Assembly: GCF_004114795.1 (NCBI RefSeq)
Contig: NZ_CP035311.1
Coordinates: 1,922,001 to 1,986,000, forward strand
DNA length: 64,000 nt
From: Janthinobacterium sp. 17J80-10
GTDB lineage: Bacteria > Pseudomonadota > Gammaproteobacteria > Burkholderiales > Burkholderiaceae_D
Direction: 5' to 3'
Positions 53,470 through 63,137 of this stretch are shown here, piece by piece (the first letter of the stretch is position 1; each line of letters begins with the position of its first letter). The notes below the pieces were generated by a model that saw nothing but the letters and a program-made list of their open reading frames with translations, searched no databases and had not been told where the DNA came from. The position numbers and the translations under genes were made by a program.

Positions 53470-55065
53470 ATGAAATTTCCCTATTCCCGCCTGATTCTCG
53501 GTGCAATGCTTTCGGCTGCGACCATGGCCCATGCCGCCGTGGAAGCTGATAATCCCATTGGCCGGTTCGAAATTACCCGCTTCGAGGTGGAAGGCAATAC
53601 CTTGCTCAAGCCGGAAGCAATGCAAACTCTACTGGCGCCGTTCGCCGGCAAGGCACGCGATTTCGGTTATGTCCAGCGCGCCCTGGAGGCACTGGAAGCG
53701 GCTTATCACAAGCGTGGCTTCAAACTGGTACAGGTGGTGCTGCCGGAACAGGAGCTGAACCAGGGCGTGGTGCGCCTGCGGGTGGTGGAAACCCGGGTCG
53801 GTGCAGTGAAGGTGCAAGGCAACCGCTTTGTCGATACCGCCAATGTGCGGCGCAGCCTGCCGAACTTGCGTGAGGGTGAAGTGCCCGCCCTGGACGATAT
53901 TTCCGCCAGCCTGCGCATGGCCAATGAAAATCCGGCCAAGAAAACCACCCTGAACCTGCAGAGCGGCGAACGCGAAGGGGTGGTCGATGCAGTACTGAAG
54001 GTCGAGGATGAGAAGCCCTGGACCATCGGCGTCAACCTCGACAATAGCGGACAGGCAGCGACCGGCAAGCACAATATCGGGGTGCTGTTCCAGCATGCGA
54101 ACGTCGGCGGCCTCGACCACGTCCTGAGCCTGCAATACCAGACCACGGTGGAGGAACCAAGTCGCGTTGGCGTCTATGGCATTGGTTACCACATCCCGCT
54201 GTATGCACTGGGTGATTCCGTCGATGTGTTCGGCAGCTATTCGGATGTCGATTCAGGCACCGTTGCCGCTGGACTGGTCAACCTCAATATCAGCGGCCGC
54301 GGCACCGTGCTGGGCGCGCGCTATAACCAGACCCTGGTGCGGCGTGGCGAATACGACAGCAAGCTGATCTATGGCATCGACTACAAGGCTTACCAGAGCG
54401 ATGTGCAAATTCCGGGCGTGGCTCTGCAGCTCGGCAATGATGTCACGGTGCGTCCGCTTAGCTTGACCTACACCGGCAACTGGGTGCCGGGCGCCAGCGC
54501 GCTTAATTACTATGTGAGCGCGATCCACAATTTGCCGGGCGGTGAAAACGGCAGCAATGCCGACTTTGCCCAGGCGCGAGTCGGCGCACCCGCTTCCTAC
54601 AAGCTGCTGCGCTTTGGCGCGGGCTTGAGCCATGCCTTTGCTACTGACTGGCAGGCGCGCCTGACGATCAATGGCCAGTACACGCCCGATGCGCTGGTGC
54701 CGGGGGAGCAGTTCGGCGCCGGTGGCGCATCTTCCGTGCGCGGTTATCGTGAGCGCGAGGTTTCCAACGATTCGGGATTTTTTGCCAGCGCGGAAGTGTA
54801 CACACCTAACCTGTGCGGCAGCTTCTCCTGGGATGGCGCCCAATGCCGGGTGCTCGGATTCATCGATGGCGCCGGGCTCAGGCGCAACAAGCCCCTGCCG
54901 GGCGAGCGGGCGCGCAATGCCATCAGCAGCGCTGGTGTCGGCCTGCGTGTTTCGCTTCAAAAACAGTTGGCCGTGCAGCTCGATGTCGCTCATGCCATGG
55001 CGAGCGCCGGCAATACCTCCGCAGGAGACGATCGCCTGCATTTCAAGTTGAACTGGTCGTACTAG
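53470..55065 (+). CDS. TpsB, two-partner secretion outer-membrane transporter
   Basis: 531 residues from ATG 53470 with a signal peptide (RLILGAMLSAATMAHA). POTRA-type domain at about 35-180 (FEVEGNTLLKPEAMQTLLAP; YHKRGFKLVQVVLPEQEL), then the ShlB/FhaC beta-barrel, with the lid-loop motif GGASSVRGYRERE near 425 and a closing strand RLHFKLNWSY ending in an aromatic residue. Such proteins export one dedicated TpsA exoprotein, here the next gene 25 bases downstream. An in-frame start at 53431 has no signal peptide character. Confidence 0.92.
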   Translation: MKFPYSRLILGAMLSAATMAHAAVEADNPIGRFEITRFEVEGNTLLKPEAMQTLLAPFAGKARDFGYVQRALEALEAAYHKRGFKLVQVVLPEQELNQGVVRLRVVETRVGAVKVQGNRFVDTANVRRSLPNLREGEVPALDDISASLRMANENPAKKTTLNLQSGEREGVVDAVLKVEDEKPWTIGVNLDNSGQAATGKHNIGVLFQHANVGGLDHVLSLQYQTTVEEPSRVGVYGIGYHIPLYALGDSVDVFGSYSDVDSGTVAAGLVNLNISGRGTVLGARYNQTLVRRGEYDSKLIYGIDYKAYQSDVQIPGVALQLGNDVTVRPLSLTYTGNWVPGASALNYYVSAIHNLPGGENGSNADFAQARVGAPASYKLLRFGAGLSHAFATDWQARLTINGQYTPDALVPGEQFGAGGASSVRGYREREVSNDSGFFASAEVYTPNLCGSFSWDGAQCRVLGFIDGAGLRRNKPLPGERARNAISSAGVGLRVSLQKQLAVQLDVAHAMASAGNTSAGDDRLHFKLNWSY

Positions 55066-55090
55066 GATGCTCGGGTCGTAACAAGGACAT

Positions 55091-58000
55091 ATGAATATGA
55101 AGAAGAATGCCGAATTGCGCCGCAAGCTGTTGCCGCTGTTGATTGCTGGCTGCTTTGGGGCCGGGCAGGCGCTGGCCAATCCATTCGGGGCGCAGGTCGT
55201 CAATGGCCAGGTCTCGATTGCCGGCCAGGGCAACGTCCTGACCGTGACCAATTCGCCAGGCGCCATCATCAACTGGCAGAGTTTTTCCATCGGCGCCGGC
55301 GAGCTGACCAAATTCGTGCAGCAAGGCGCGTCCAGCACGGTACTGAACCGCATCGTCGGCCAGGACCCGAGCCAGATTCTCGGCGCGCTGCAGTCGAATG
55401 GCCGGGTGCTGCTGATTAATCCCAACGGCATCCTCTTCGGCCAGGGGGCGCAAGTCAATGTGGGCGGGCTGGTCGCGTCCACGCTCAATATCAGTAACGA
55501 GGATTTTCTTGCCGGCCGCATGAAATTCCAGGCGGGCGACAAGGCAGGCAACCTGCAAAACCAGGGCAGCATTACCAGTGCCAGCGGCGGGCAGATTTAC
55601 CTGATTGCGCCGAATGTCGAGAACAGCGGCATCCTGACCTCGCCCAAGGGCGAGGTGGTGCTGGCAGCCGGCCGCAGCGTGCATCTTGTCGATAGCGCCA
55701 ATCCTGACTTGCATGTTGTCGTGAGCGCACCGGACAACCAGGCGATCAATCTCGGACAAGTCGTGGCGGAAAGCGGCAACGTCGGCATTTACGGCGCGCT
55801 GGTCAAGCAGCGCGGACTCGTCAGCGCCAATAGCGCAGTGGTCGGCGAGAATGGCAAGATCGTATTCAAGGCCAGCAAGGATGCCTTGCTGGAAGCGGGC
55901 AGCCAGACGACCGCGACCGGTGCCGGCACTGGCGGCACGATCCATGTGTTGGGCGAGCGGGTCGGTCTGACTGGCAATGCCAGGGTCGATGCCAGCGGCC
56001 AGGCTGGTGGCGGTACCGTGCTGGTGGGCGGCGATTACCAGGGCAAGAATGCTGCGGTCACAAATGCGAAGCAAACCATTCTTGGCAGGGATGCAGAGAT
56101 CCGGGCGGATGCAGGCACGCAGGGCAATGGCGGCAAGGTAATCGTATGGTCAGACGAACTGACGCGGGCGTATGGCACGATTTCCGCCAAAGGTGGCGTG
56201 CAGGGCGGCGACGGCGGCTTTGTCGAAGTGTCTGGCAAACAGCGGCTGAACTTCGATGCGACGGTGGATATAAGTGCTCCGAAAGGAAAAGCCGGCTCGC
56301 TGTTGCTTGATCCGAGGGATATCATCGTGCAGGGCGGTACTACTGGGGCATCCGGTGACTCCGCACTGATCAATGATAATTTTGTCGACAGTGCCGATGC
56401 CGATGCGGTTACCGATATCACCATTTCGGAGGGCAAGCTCGAAAGCCTGGTAGGGAATATTACCCTGCAGGCGAGCCAGGACGTCAAGTTCGAGACATTT
56501 TCGGACGGCAATCTGTACCTCAGTAATGTCACCAATGGCAGCACTTTCTCGATCCTGGCAGGACGGGATATTATTTCCCAGGATCCCGTCACCAATGACG
56601 CGATTTCCACTGCCGGCGGGGCGATCAATTTTACTGCTTCGACTGGCCAGATCAATCTGGGTGGCAGCCTCAACAGCAATGGCGGCCAGATCACGCTGAA
56701 TGCGGGCACTACCCTGGCTGTCGGCGCCATCAGTTCCACCGATGGTGCTTCCGCCGGCAACATCACCCTGACGTCTGGCGGCCCGATGATGCTGGGTCGT
56801 ATCGGCGGGATTAATGCGAACGCATCTGCACCGGGCGATGTCCGCCTCACGTCCGGCGGCGCAATCTCCATTTTGAATGACAACAACATCAGGGCCAATC
56901 GCTTGAAAGTGATTGCCGCAGGAGGCATCGACGATGGCACTGGCGGCCATGCCTATACGGATGTCAGCAGCCTCAATGCCTACAACTCCGGTTCGGGCGA
57001 TATTTTTCTATATAACCTCAAGGGCCTGGCGATCGATGACATCGACTCGACTGGCTATGGCATCAAGCAGGAACTGGGCGGGCAAAACATTCATGTGCTG
57101 GCAAATGGCAATGTCACCATCAATGCGCCAGTTTCAACGGATAACGGCACCCTGACCGTGTACGGCGAAGGTGCGGTGAGCAACTTGACCAGCCTGACTT
57201 CCTCCGGCGATCTCAACATCATTGCCAACAGCGGCAACATCCTGAATTCGAGCAGCGGCACTATTACAGCGACCAATGGGTCGGCGCAACTGACCGCCGT
57301 GTCGGGATTCCTCCAGAACCTGGGCAACGTAACGGCGACCAATGGCGTTATCTCTTTTAGCGCCGCCCTGGGCATCGATCATTACGGCACGGCCTCCAGT
57401 ATCGGCGGCGGGCTAGTCATGATGCACGTGACTAATGCCGAAGCAATGTTGTATACCGATGCCGCGTCGCAGATCGTCAATGTTGCGGGATCCACGGTCC
57501 TGACTGCGGACAAGATGGACTTGAACGGGACGATCAATTCCAGCGGCGGCCATGCCGTGCTGGCACCAGCATCGTCGATCGCGATTGATGTTGGCACCGT
57601 CAGTACCAACAATACGACATTTACACTGGAACTGTCGAATGGCGAGCTGAACCGCATTACCGCTGACAAGCTGATCATTGGCGATAACACGACGAGTGGA
57701 CCGATTACGATCAAGTCATTCGTGGGCGGCGGAGCGGGAGGCGCACTGCAAAACATCTCCACCCTCCTGTCGCTCAGTTCCGCCGGTGCGATTACCCAGG
57801 ATGCAAATGCGCTCATCGGCGGACCAGCGATCGAAGCCATAGGCAGTTCAGTCACCCTGATGGAAGCCAATCCTACTGGGGTCGTTTCCGGGGCGGCCAC
57901 CGCAGGCGATTTCCAGTATCGCTCGGTGAATCAGATCACGCTGAGCTATGGCGCCCTCGGTACCGGCATTACCGTCCCTTTTTCTAATGCGATTCGACTT

Positions 58001-58771
58001 GAGTCGGATACCGGCATCAATCAATGGTTCGGCGGCCCCGTGATCGGCGGCCATCTGGTCGTGAAAACACCCGGCCCGGTATATCTGGATGACCCGGCGA
58101 ACAATGTCTCCAAGATTTCTGCCGACCTGTATGTCGGCGGGACCGGCACGGGAAGTTTTGCTATGCGCAACTCCGGCAATGTGGCGGTGGAGAGTTCAAC
58201 GTATGGCATCAACGGCATCACCACCAACAACACGGATGTGGAAATTTCGGTGCCGTCGTTGAGCTTTACCATCACGGAAAACCAGCCGATCACCACTGGC
58301 GCCGGCGTGAAAACCTTGCGTTATGATGGCCTGTTGGGTGGCGTCAGTACCACCACTTCGACTACGAGCACCAGTACCACGAGCACATCGAGTACCAGTA
58401 CTTCAAGCACGAGCACGTCGAGTACGAGTACTACGAGCACCAGCACATCCAGCATCGGCTCGACCACGACGACTGGCGTCAGCACGACCACGACCGCCGG
58501 CGGGACGACGAGCACCATCGCCATGGCAACCACGACCACGACCACCGGCGGGACGACGACAACAACCCTGCCGCAGTCGGATCTCAGCGAGATTGTCGTT
58601 GAAAAATCAACCAACATTATCGTGAGTGGCGGCTCAGCGGTTGCGCCGGATTCCGGCAAGACGACGCAGGAAAAAGAGCAAAAAACATCGCGCAGCAATG
58701 ACGTGATTGTCAGAGAAAACCAGAGTGGAGCAAGTAAAGATGAAGTCCCGCAAAAACTGTTCTGCAATTAA
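55091..58771 (+). CDS. TpsA, filamentous haemagglutinin-like exoprotein
   Basis: 1226 residues. After a long signal peptide (RRKLLPLLIAGCFGAGQALA) comes the TPS secretion domain (about 32-280) with SIGAGELTKFVQQG, GRVLLINPNGILFGQGAQV and NISNEDFLAGRMKFQ, the hallmark NPNGI. A repetitive beta-helix rich in Asn/Gly/Ser follows to about 1080, then a Thr/Ser tract (about 1085-1160), and the end KLFCN. It is short for a filamentous haemagglutinin. It is the substrate of the TpsB upstream and probably an adhesin. The 3' end overlaps the FecR gene by 32 bases, so coupling is likely. The start could be 55091 or 55097. Confidence 0.9.
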   Translation: MNMKKNAELRRKLLPLLIAGCFGAGQALANPFGAQVVNGQVSIAGQGNVLTVTNSPGAIINWQSFSIGAGELTKFVQQGASSTVLNRIVGQDPSQILGALQSNGRVLLINPNGILFGQGAQVNVGGLVASTLNISNEDFLAGRMKFQAGDKAGNLQNQGSITSASGGQIYLIAPNVENSGILTSPKGEVVLAAGRSVHLVDSANPDLHVVVSAPDNQAINLGQVVAESGNVGIYGALVKQRGLVSANSAVVGENGKIVFKASKDALLEAGSQTTATGAGTGGTIHVLGERVGLTGNARVDASGQAGGGTVLVGGDYQGKNAAVTNAKQTILGRDAEIRADAGTQGNGGKVIVWSDELTRAYGTISAKGGVQGGDGGFVEVSGKQRLNFDATVDISAPKGKAGSLLLDPRDIIVQGGTTGASGDSALINDNFVDSADADAVTDITISEGKLESLVGNITLQASQDVKFETFSDGNLYLSNVTNGSTFSILAGRDIISQDPVTNDAISTAGGAINFTASTGQINLGGSLNSNGGQITLNAGTTLAVGAISSTDGASAGNITLTSGGPMMLGRIGGINANASAPGDVRLTSGGAISILNDNNIRANRLKVIAAGGIDDGTGGHAYTDVSSLNAYNSGSGDIFLYNLKGLAIDDIDSTGYGIKQELGGQNIHVLANGNVTINAPVSTDNGTLTVYGEGAVSNLTSLTSSGDLNIIANSGNILNSSSGTITATNGSAQLTAVSGFLQNLGNVTATNGVISFSAALGIDHYGTASSIGGGLVMMHVTNAEAMLYTDAASQIVNVAGSTVLTADKMDLNGTINSSGGHAVLAPASSIAIDVGTVSTNNTTFTLELSNGELNRITADKLIIGDNTTSGPITIKSFVGGGAGGALQNISTLLSLSSAGAITQDANALIGGPAIEAIGSSVTLMEANPTGVVSGAATAGDFQYRSVNQITLSYGALGTGITVPFSNAIRLESDTGINQWFGGPVIGGHLVVKTPGPVYLDDPANNVSKISADLYVGGTGTGSFAMRNSGNVAVESSTYGINGITTNNTDVEISVPSLSFTITENQPITTGAGVKTLRYDGLLGGVSTTTSTTSTSTTSTSSTSTSSTSTSSTSTTSTSTSSIGSTTTTGVSTTTTAGGTTSTIAMATTTTTTGGTTTTTLPQSDLSEIVVEKSTNIIVSGGSAVAPDSGKTTQEKEQKTSRSNDVIVRENQSGASKDEVPQKLFCN
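58344..58570 (+). repeat. Thr/Ser codon repeat in the TpsA C-terminus
   Basis: About 75 codons of Thr and Ser with few other residues (Gly, Ile, Ala), built from degenerate AGCAC, ACGAG and AGTAC units. It is not a perfect tandem repeat, and codons vary, so it looks like selected protein content rather than a slippage tract. The protein part is expected to be an extended, perhaps glycosylated stalk. Confidence 0.75.
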
Positions 58772-59654
58772 TTTCTGCTTCGCGCTGTCGTTGCTGCTAT
58801 GGGGCTTGCATGCCCATGCCGCGCAGGTGGCCGGTACTGTCATGGACCTGAATGGTCCGCTGCTGGCCAAAAAGGCCAATGGCACGGTCAGGGTGCTGGC
58901 ACAAAAGTCACTGGTCGAGGAAGGTGATTTTCTGGTCACGGAAAAGGACACTTATGCGCGCATCAGGTTTCTCGACAATAGCGAAGTGACCTTGAAGCCG
59001 GAAACGCAATTCAAGATCGAACGCTTTGCCTATGAACAGGACAAGCCACAAAACGACAATGCCTTCTTCAGCCTGCTCAAGGGCGGCTTGCGTGCGGTCT
59101 CGGGTACGGTGGGCAAGCGCAGCCGCGAGCGCACCGGACTGAATACGCCGGCTGCGACCATCGGCATCCGGGGCACGATCTACGTGGTGGAATACATTGC
59201 ACCCGGCGAGGCGGATGTCGCTGCCTGGGGACGCTCCCTGGTTGCTGCTGCCAGCACGGGTTTGCATGCTTACGGGCCCGCGGGTAATGGCGGTGCAACC
59301 ATGACCGACGCAACGACAGGCAATGTCGTGCCTGAAATATTGCCGGCACGGCTGGCGCTTGATACCTTGCTTGCGCAGGGGGTAACGTCGCCAGTCCCTG
59401 GTGCGCGTCCGCCCGGCCTGTATGTCCAGGTGCTCGACGGGATGATTAATGTGAGTAATAAAGGCGGCGCGCAGAATTTTTCGGCAGGCCAGTTCGGCTA
59501 TACGGCAAATCTGCAGCAACCGCCTGTGGTCGTGCCGTCCAATCCGGGCTTGAAGTTCACGCCGCCGCCGGCATTTTCCTCATCGTCAGTAAATCCGGGC
59601 GGTAGCGGCAATGGGGTTGTCGGAATCACCGACGTGAATTGCGAGGTGCGCTGA
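58740..59654 (+). CDS. FecR-domain protein, third partner of the TPS operon
   Basis: 304 residues from ATG 58740, with GGAG about 12 bases upstream. A signal peptide (FALSLLLWGLHAHA) is followed by a FecR domain (about 35-150): SLVEEGDFLVTEKDTYARIRF, LKPETQFKIERFAYE and TPAATIGIRGTIYVVEY. The middle is Gly/Ala rich, with ARPPGLYVQVLDGMINVSN, and the C-terminus is a Pro/Ser tail ending NCEVR. FecR here lacks the usual membrane helix and sigma-factor partner, so it is probably an exported periplasmic or surface protein. The overlap with tpsA argues for common function. Confidence 0.82.
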   Translation: MKSRKNCSAINFCFALSLLLWGLHAHAAQVAGTVMDLNGPLLAKKANGTVRVLAQKSLVEEGDFLVTEKDTYARIRFLDNSEVTLKPETQFKIERFAYEQDKPQNDNAFFSLLKGGLRAVSGTVGKRSRERTGLNTPAATIGIRGTIYVVEYIAPGEADVAAWGRSLVAAASTGLHAYGPAGNGGATMTDATTGNVVPEILPARLALDTLLAQGVTSPVPGARPPGLYVQVLDGMINVSNKGGAQNFSAGQFGYTANLQQPPVVVPSNPGLKFTPPPAFSSSSVNPGGSGNGVVGITDVNCEVR

Positions 59655-59660
59655 CCTCGA

Positions 59661-62033
59661 TTACTTGATACAGACGGCGCGCACCTGCTTGATGTCGGTA
59701 ATGCCAGAGAAGATCTTCTCGATGCCGTCCATCTTCAGGGTCAGCATGCCGTCTTCCAGTGCTGCTGCCAGCAGTTGCGCCACGCGCGCATGCTCTTGCA
59801 GCAGCTTCTTGATCTTGTCGCTTCCCGTCATCAATTCATGCAGGCCCACGCGGCCCTTGTAGCCACCGCTGCAGGTATCGCAACCAACCGCCTTGTACAG
59901 CGTGAACTGGCCCTGGTCGTTGCCGTACTGCTTTTTCCAGTTGGCCAGCACAGAAGCGCGGGCAGCATCGGCATCCTTCCTGAATATTTCGGTATTCAGC
60001 AATTCGGCACAATATTCCTGCAATAGCTGCTGCACTTCTTCGGCCGTGGGCGTGTAGGCGATCTTGCACTTGCCGCACAGGCGCTTGGCCAGGCGCTGCG
60101 CAAGGATGCCCAGCAGGGCATCGGCGAAATTGAACGGGTCCATGCCCATGTCCAGGAGGCGCACGATCGATTCCGGCGCGCTGTTGGTATGCAGGGTGGA
60201 AAACACCAGGTGGCCTGTGAGCGAGGCTTCGATACCCATGGCGACGGTTTCCTTGTCGCGCATTTCGCCCACCATGATGATGTCCGGATCGGCACGCAGG
60301 AAGGCGCGCATGGCGGTGGCAAAGTCGAGGCCGGCCTTCTTGTTGACCTGGACCTGGCGCAAACCTTTCTGGGTGATTTCCACCGGGTCTTCGGCCGTCC
60401 AGATCTTGGTGTCGGGCGTGTTGAGGAAATTCAGCACCGAATGCAGCGTGGTCGTCTTGCCGGAGCCGGTCGGGCCGCAGACGAAGAACAGGCCGTACGG
60501 CTTGCTGACCGTGTCCTTCAGGCGCGCCAGGTTATGCGGCAGCACGCCCAGCTTTTCCAGCGGGATCGGCTCGCCGGCGGCCAGGATACGCATGACGATG
60601 TCTTCGACGCCGCCTGCGGACGGCACGGTCGCTACGCGCAACTCGATGTCGAGCGGACCGAACTTCTTGAACTTGATCTTGCCATCCTGCGGCTTGCGGC
60701 GCTCGGAAATGTCGAGGTCGCACATGATCTTGATGCGGGCGGCAAGGGCACTGCGGTAGCTCGCGGGAATTTCGATGTAGGTTTCGAGCGAGCCATCCTT
60801 GCGGAAGCGGATCTGGGTCTTTTCCTTGCCGGGACGCGGTTCGATATGAATGTCGGAGGCGCCCTGGCGGTAGGCGTCGACGATGATCTTGTTGACCAGC
60901 TTGACCAGTTCATTGTCGGCGGCGGCCGACAGTTCGGATTCTGCAATCTCGCCTGCCTCGTCGTCGCTCTCTTCCATTCCCGACAGCAGGTCGCCGACCG
61001 ACGTGGTGTCTTCCTGCGCGCCGTAGAACAGGTCGAGCATCTGGCGGAATTCATGCCGGGTGGTGACACGGAAGACAAATCGCGACTTTGGAAAGATATT
61101 GATCAGGATGCGATTGTTGCTGATGCGCTCAGGGTCGGTGGAGACGATGACGATGCCTTCCTGGGATTCTTCCAGGGGCAGCCACTGGTTTTGTTCGACG
61201 AAGTCGCGTTTCAGGTTTTTCAGCAAGTCGAGCGGCTTGACCCGTTCCGGCTTGTGCGCTTCATAGGCGACGCCATAGAACTTGCCTAACGCCTGGCCGA
61301 CGGTCGCCAGCTTGAGCTGGAATTCGCTGACCAGCACTTCCTCGATATCCACATTCTTGCGGCGCGCCGAGCGGGTCGCCAGTTCAAATTCCGGCGCCGA
61401 CAGGACAGCGTCGGCCACCAGCGAATCGTACTTGGAGCGAACCAGCGGCGACGGCTTCAGGCGCTGGGTAAATGCAATTGCCAGGGTGGCGCACAATTCC
61501 TTGACGCCTTCCTCGGCGATTTCGGTAAATGGCCCGCCAGCCCGGTTGTTGATCAGCTGGATCACGCCCAGCAATTCCACGTTTTGGGCATCCATCAGCG
61601 GGGCAATCAGCATTTGCTGGGTGCGGTAGCCGGTGCGGCGATCCACTTCACGCAGGAAGGAGAGCGGCGGATTGTGCGATTTCAGTTCGGCTTCATCATA
61701 AACATCGTTGACGCGCACGATGCGCCTGAAGTGCGCGGCGTACCCGGCCATGCTTTGCGGCGAAATCGGCAATTCGAGGTCGGAAAAGGAATGCAGGCCG
61801 GTCTTGACCTTGGAAACGATGAAGGACTTGTCATTGCTGACCGCGTAAATGGTGATGCGGTCGCAGTCGAACAGGTCGCAGATATCCTTGGGCAGATCGA
61901 GCATGATCTGGTCCAGGTTGCCGGTTGCATGGATCTTGTTGGTAACAGCCTGCAATTTCTGAAAAAATTGCAGCCGGCTATCCGTATTGGCCGCCACGGC
62001 AGAGATCGGTTGTGGACTCGGGACAGTGCTCAT
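59661..62033 (-). CDS. GAF-GspE secretion/pilus-type ATPase, orphan
   Basis: 790 residues from ATG 62033; a longer reading from 62120 adds 29 residues with no ribosome site. N-terminal GAF domain (about 20-190; FDCDRITIYAVSNDKSFIVS, VELLGVIQLINNRAGG), then a GspE N-domain-like region (about 230-290), a linker, and the GspE/PilB ATPase core with SDIHIEPRPG, Walker A GPTGSGKTTT near 518, IIMVGEMRDKET and LSTLHTNS. Two CxxC pairs (CGKC near 653, CDTC near 718) form the zinc site. GAF-GspE fusions may place an ATPase under small-molecule control. No other pilus gene is adjacent; it converges on the FecR gene. Confidence 0.88.
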   Translation of the reverse strand: MSTVPSPQPISAVAANTDSRLQFFQKLQAVTNKIHATGNLDQIMLDLPKDICDLFDCDRITIYAVSNDKSFIVSKVKTGLHSFSDLELPISPQSMAGYAAHFRRIVRVNDVYDEAELKSHNPPLSFLREVDRRTGYRTQQMLIAPLMDAQNVELLGVIQLINNRAGGPFTEIAEEGVKELCATLAIAFTQRLKPSPLVRSKYDSLVADAVLSAPEFELATRSARRKNVDIEEVLVSEFQLKLATVGQALGKFYGVAYEAHKPERVKPLDLLKNLKRDFVEQNQWLPLEESQEGIVIVSTDPERISNNRILINIFPKSRFVFRVTTRHEFRQMLDLFYGAQEDTTSVGDLLSGMEESDDEAGEIAESELSAAADNELVKLVNKIIVDAYRQGASDIHIEPRPGKEKTQIRFRKDGSLETYIEIPASYRSALAARIKIMCDLDISERRKPQDGKIKFKKFGPLDIELRVATVPSAGGVEDIVMRILAAGEPIPLEKLGVLPHNLARLKDTVSKPYGLFFVCGPTGSGKTTTLHSVLNFLNTPDTKIWTAEDPVEITQKGLRQVQVNKKAGLDFATAMRAFLRADPDIIMVGEMRDKETVAMGIEASLTGHLVFSTLHTNSAPESIVRLLDMGMDPFNFADALLGILAQRLAKRLCGKCKIAYTPTAEEVQQLLQEYCAELLNTEIFRKDADAARASVLANWKKQYGNDQGQFTLYKAVGCDTCSGGYKGRVGLHELMTGSDKIKKLLQEHARVAQLLAAALEDGMLTLKMDGIEKIFSGITDIKQVRAVCIK

Positions 62034-62340
62034 AGTTGATTGTCTTTGACGGACGACGGAAAGGCCGGCTGGGTTGATCCTGGGCCGTAAAAAGCTATCA
62101 TGCCATGGAATAATTCCCATGGTAAATAGTAATCACCACGATGCGAAAAACAGGCGGTTTTAGGTGAAAAAAACGTCTGATTCCCGAGAATGGCGCATGC
62201 AAAAGGCAAAAATTGCCGGCCGTTGAAGTGCGAAGCAACATTTCCAAATTACAATATGCTATCTTTCCCGGAAGAACGCCTATCGTTTCAAGATATCGGC
62301 ACCTGGGCCGCTTCCAATAACTACAGGACTGGACGCTTCA
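62034..62340. other. divergent intergenic region
   Basis: No gene is seen in these 307 bases, between the minus-strand GAF-GspE gene and the plus-strand metallo-beta-lactamase gene. Two CCATGG palindromes (62103-62108 and 62117-62122) form an inverted repeat with 8-base spacer. No clear sigma-70 boxes were found. Both neighbour genes should have their promoters here. Confidence 0.4.
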
Positions 62341-63105
62341 ATGAAAATGCGCGTACTCGGCTGCGCTGGCGGAATTGGCGGACGCGAAAGGCTGACGACT
62401 TGCCTGATAGTAGACAACGACATCCTGCTGGATGCCGGTACGGGTATTTCCAGCCTGTCGCTGGACGAGCTGGTGCAAATACGCCATGTCTTCATTACGC
62501 ACAGCCATCTCGATCATGTGGCTGGCCTGGCGTTACTGGTCGATGCGGCGCAAGTCAATAAAGCTGGCGGTATCACGGTTTATGCCAACCAGAAAGTGAT
62601 CGACGCGCTGAAAAAGCACCTCTTTAACTGGGTGCTCTGGCCGGATTTCAGCACCATCCCGAACGCGCAGGAGCCGGTAATGCGCTGGCAGGCAATCGAA
62701 CACGACGCCACGCTGGATCTGGGCGGGCGGCGGATTACGCCATTTGCAGTCAATCATACCGCGGGATCGTCGGCGTACTGGGTGCGCGGCGCCAGCGGCG
62801 GCTTCCTGTTTACAGGCGACATGGGCTCGACCCCGCAGCTATGGGCACGCCTGTCGGATGAAAAGCTGATGCGCCAGGTGATCGTCGACTGTTCCTTTAC
62901 CAATGCCGACCATGCGCTCGCCGAGATGTCCCTGCATTACTGTCCGCGTACCCTGGGGCAGGACATCCGCGCGCTGGCGCCGGCGATCGAATTCCTGATC
63001 TACCACCTGAAGCCGGGGCAAGAGGACCTGATCATGCGCGAGCTCGCCGAAGAGGGTGGCCGGCCATTCACTGCAATCCACTGCGGCGACGTCTTCGAAT
63101 ACTAG
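62341..63105 (+). CDS. metallo-beta-lactamase fold protein, possible cyclic nucleotide phosphodiesterase
   Basis: 254 residues. The metal motif HSHLDHVAGL (HxHxDH) is present, as well as AVNHTAGSSAYWV, FLFTGDMGST and IVDCSFTNADHA. Overall shape and the start MKMRVLGCAGGIGGRERLTT resemble class II cyclic nucleotide phosphodiesterases rather than lactonases. ATG 62341 or 62347 are both possible. Just downstream is a GAF-HD-GYP phosphodiesterase gene, so both may act in nucleotide signalling. Substrate cAMP is inference. Confidence 0.8.
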   Translation: MKMRVLGCAGGIGGRERLTTCLIVDNDILLDAGTGISSLSLDELVQIRHVFITHSHLDHVAGLALLVDAAQVNKAGGITVYANQKVIDALKKHLFNWVLWPDFSTIPNAQEPVMRWQAIEHDATLDLGGRRITPFAVNHTAGSSAYWVRGASGGFLFTGDMGSTPQLWARLSDEKLMRQVIVDCSFTNADHALAEMSLHYCPRTLGQDIRALAPAIEFLIYHLKPGQEDLIMRELAEEGGRPFTAIHCGDVFEY

Positions 63106-63137
63106 TGCCGTTACCCGTTACCTGAGGCTTTATCTGC

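Noticed and set aside
58344-58570. CRISPR-like or minisatellite repeat
   Set aside because: Units are degenerate and codon-based with no spacer structure; it encodes a Thr/Ser protein tract.
58707-58771. Frameshift joining tpsA and the FecR gene
   Set aside because: Both genes have own start and signal peptide signs, and the short overlap is of the ordinary coupled type.
53022-59654. TPS operon as a mobile island inserted at tRNA-Val
   Set aside because: I found no integrase and no repeat of the tRNA 3' end downstream within the window; composition is like the neighbours.
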